Part shown: positions 61,865 through 64,000 of the stretch, piece by piece
Numbering within the stretch: position 1 is the stretch's first letter
How the letters are laid out: every line of letters begins with the position of its first letter
Notes under the pieces: model-generated
Told to the model about the DNA's origin: nothing
The model's input: the letters and a program-made list of their open reading frames with translations, nothing else
Databases searched by the model: none
NCBI GenBank assembly: GCA_932294295.1
Contig: OW028585.1
Span: forward strand, 19,723,912-19,787,911
Length of the DNA: 64,000 bases
Direction: 5' to 3'
Source: Alitta virens
Lineage: Eukaryota > Annelida > Polychaeta > Phyllodocida > Nereididae
Translations under genes and position numbers: made by a program

Positions 61865-64000
61865 CAATATCTGTGCAAACGTTCTACTTAGGCCTCAAAG
61901 TTTGCTAAATGGCCAAAATGAAAACAAAGAATTTGGCCACAACTGCTCATAATTAATGTATGTGTAGTACAGCATTTAGGTCAAGTGGTTTATAGGCAAA
62001 TAAGGCAGAAAACTTTTAATCTAAGGAAAGCAACCATTACTCGGAGGTCAATGTAAATTTGATATTGCATGGCTTATATTTGGACATTGCTAAAACATGG
62101 CGAATATGTCTCGTTCAGCTATGTGAAATTTTCAGTTAGCTAACATTTACACTCCAAAGGCCAACACAATGAACAGCACTGTGTGCATATTGTGTTCCTA
62201 ACATAAGAGACATTTGACCTTGTGCAGCTTTGTGTAATATTTAACTCAAATATCAAACAGCAAATATATACCTTGCCCAGATATGCGAAATTTTCAGTTA
62301 GCAAACATTTCCTTCGATTTAGTCTTTGTTAGCAGTAGCTTGAAGGCTACAATTGCAAACAACATTCTTCTGCATTTTTCATCCTTTAATTTACAAAAGG
62401 ACCAAAGCATAAGGAACAGCACTGTATTGCATAGCATGCTTTTGGACATGGCAAAAAGACAGCTAAAGTGTCCTGCACAGCTATGTGAAATGTTCAGTTA
62501 GTCAACATTTCCGTTGATTTAGTCATTTTCGAGCAGGCTACGATACCAAACAACTTAGTTCTGCATTTGGAACCCTTTAATTTGCAGAAAGGTCAGAGCA
62601 TCAAGAACATTACTTTGTGAATTGTTACAATCTATCAGTCGCATGAGACATTGTATTGCATGCATTTGGACATGGTGAAAACCCAGCAAATATGTCCTGG
62701 ACAGCTATGTGAAATGTTCAGCTAGCCAACATTTCCTTTGATTTAGCCATTTTTGAGCAGTAGCTTGAAGGTTACAATTAGAAGATACTTATTTCTGTAT
62801 TTTATAACCTTTTATTTGCAGAAAGGTCAAAGCATTAAGAACAGCACTGTATGCATATTGTGTTCTTAACATAAGTTAAATATGAACATGTGCAGCTTTG
62901 TGAATTGTTAAAATCTATCAGTAAAATTACAAAGTTGATATTGTATAGCATGCATTCGGACATGGCTAAAACACGGCAAAAGTGTCCTGCACACCTATGT
63001 GAAATGTTCAGTAGCAAACATTTCCTATCATTTAGTGTTTTTTGAGCACCTGCTTAAAGGCTACAATAGCAAACAACTTATTTCTGGATTTTGGACCCTG
63101 TTATTTGCAAAAAGGCCAAACCATAAAGAACAGCACAGTGTGGATATTGTGTTCTTAGCACAAGTGAAATATGAACTGGTGCAGCTTTGTGAATTGTTAA
63201 AATCTATCAGTAACATGAGAAATTTGATATTGGACATGCCGAAAACACGGCAAAAGTGTCCTGGACAGCTATGTGAAATGTTTAGCTGGCTAACATACCC
63301 TTCATTTAGCTATTTTTCAGCAGTAGCTTGAAGGCTACAATTGCAGACCACTTTGTATTATAATTTGGATGTTTTAATTTGGAGAAGCCAACACACAAAG
63401 AACAGCACTGTGTGCATGTTGTGCTCCTATCATAAGCAAGATATGAGGTTGTGCAGTTTTGTGAAGTGTCATACTCTTGCGGTTACATGACAAATTTGAT
63501 ATTGCATGGCTTTTTTCCCTTTGTGTGGGTTTTAAGTCGAAAGCTACAATTGCAATAACTTAGTATTGCACTTTGGACCAATTAATTTGCAGAAAGGCCA
63601 ATACACAAAGAACAGCACTGTGTGCTTATCATGATCCTAACATGTGGAAAATTTGAACTTGTGGAGCTTGCTCTCACTAGCATGACAATTTTGATATTGC
63701 ATGGCTTGTATTGGACATGGCTAAAATATTGCACTTTGGCAGAAAATGTACCCACAAAGCCATGTGAAATATCAGACCTTCTGTCAGATGTGCTTTGAAA
63801 GCAACAACAGCTAAGGCTTTGTATAGTATTGTGTTTTAGGCCTTTGATATTCATAGACTTTTGGGATGTGCTTTGAAGCATATAAAGAAAATAGTTTAAG
63901 TCTGTGTAAATTAGAAAACCTGGAACTTTTGCTGAAAGGCTTACACTGATATTAACGTAATTTTGCCTAGTATACTAATTAATTGACAGCTATCCATACA
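61865..64000 (+). repeat. Unit U28 (partial, 2,136 bp, cut by the window edge)
   Basis: It carries the 31-bp segment and a private 6-bp deletion in s3 ('gcatgagacattg', near 62646). 'tcatgatcc' and 'tataacc' recall U9. Other own changes: 'ggctacaatagc', 'ttttttccctttg' and 'catgtggaaaa'. The window ends at 'ctatccataca', just before the AT tract, so the array continues to the right. Confidence 0.96.
62248..62278 (+). repeat. 31-bp extra segment in s1 (U28)
   Basis: Same sequence as in the neighbouring +31 units. Confidence 0.85.

Larger units (their letters stand above)
1..64000 (+). repeat. Long-unit tandem satellite array, about 2.3-kb unit, 27.9 copies
   Basis: The same sequence recurs head to tail from the first to the last base, always in the same orientation. 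Unit starts ('caatatctgtgc') lie at 1, 2296, 4590, 6885, 9180, 11475, 13770, 16065, 18360, 20655, 22950, 25245, 27532, 29587, 31882, 34177, 36472, 38767, 41062, 43348, 45643, 47938, 50264, 52559, 54886, 57213, 59539 and 61865. Unit lengths are 2,295 (commonest), 2,294, 2,287, 2,286, 2,055, 2,326 and 2,327. Units differ from each other by scattered substitutions and a few small indels. No non-repeat DNA, transposon insertion, inversion or gene interrupts the array. The function is unknown; a structural chromosomal satellite is the default inference. I do not recognise the family. Confidence 0.98.

Noticed and set aside
1..64000. CENP-B box
   Set aside because: I looked at each TTCG occurrence (for example offsets 178, 419, 638, 1066) for the pattern TTCGnnnnAnnCGGG and found none. 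The array is not alpha satellite.
1..64000. CRISPR array or other prokaryotic repeat system
   Set aside because: Repeat and 'spacer' are both conserved between copies, unit lengths are kilobases and there are no cas-like genes.
1..64000. rDNA intergenic spacer or 5S/tRNA gene array
   Set aside because: Sub-repeats resemble the style of rDNA spacers, but no rRNA, 5S or tRNA sequence and no A/B box pair was seen in any unit.
1..64000. Tandem transposon or LTR-derived satellite
   Set aside because: No reverse transcriptase, integrase or transposase motifs, no terminal repeats, no primer-binding site or polypurine tract, and no target-site duplications at unit borders were seen. A distant TE origin of the ~595-bp domain cannot be excluded.
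1..64000. Pure assembly artefact (one unit repeated by the assembler)
   Set aside because: Units carry many private substitutions, ordered groups, hybrids and indels, which a simple loop would not create. Local copy-number error, especially at U24/U25 and around the block duplication, remains possible.
1..64000. A previously undescribed gene system
   Set aside because: I looked on both strands for defence, mobile or biosynthetic genes and found none. The interest of the window is in repeat architecture and recombination history.

Overview
The whole window is one uninterrupted tandem satellite array with no recognisable gene. A unit of about 2.3 kb (2,295 bp in the commonest form) follows itself head to tail: 27 complete units (U1 to U27) and a cut-off 28th, all on the same strand. 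The window starts and ends inside the array, so its true length and flanks are unknown. Unit phase here starts at the sequence 'caatatctgtgc'; 'offset' means position inside a unit, with that c as 1.

Organism: eukaryotic by architecture (tens of kb of homogenised long-unit satellite, AT-rich, no bacterial-style coding). CpG is strongly depleted (19 CG in the 2,295 bases of U1, by hand count), as expected of a CpG-methylated genome such as a plant or vertebrate. I do not recognise the satellite family and cannot name a species, nor say whether the array is centromeric, subtelomeric, sex-linked or on a B chromosome.

Inside a unit there are two domains. Offsets about 185-1885 are built from eight nested copies of an older sub-repeat (full form about 290 bp, other copies internally deleted), recognised by the recurring marker 'aacagcac' and by 'gtgaaatgttcag'. 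Offsets about 1886-2295 plus 1-184 (roughly 595 bp) are single-copy within the unit and hold three short inverted repeats.

At the large scale the units fall into groups. U1-U4 alternate as a dimer (U1=U3, U2=U4) of about 4.59 kb. U6 to U20 contain a tandem duplication of a block of about 15.8 kb: private variants of U7, U8 and U12 recur exactly 15,817 bp downstream, and those of U10 and U11 recur 13,522 bp downstream. The joint of this duplication lies in U13, a short 2,055-bp unit in which sub-repeat copies s2 and s3 have recombined out of register and lost exactly 240 bp. U22-U28 form a third group in which most units carry 31 extra bases (2,326-2,327 bp) that look like retained ancestral sub-repeat sequence. 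U2 carries a conversion-like patch in which one sub-repeat was overwritten by its neighbour. The content is therefore a readable record of unequal crossing-over and conversion at three scales (sub-repeat, unit, multi-unit block), not a set of cooperating genes. Open reading frames of 60-121 codons recur in every unit on both strands, but I judge them by-products of repeat homogeneity.
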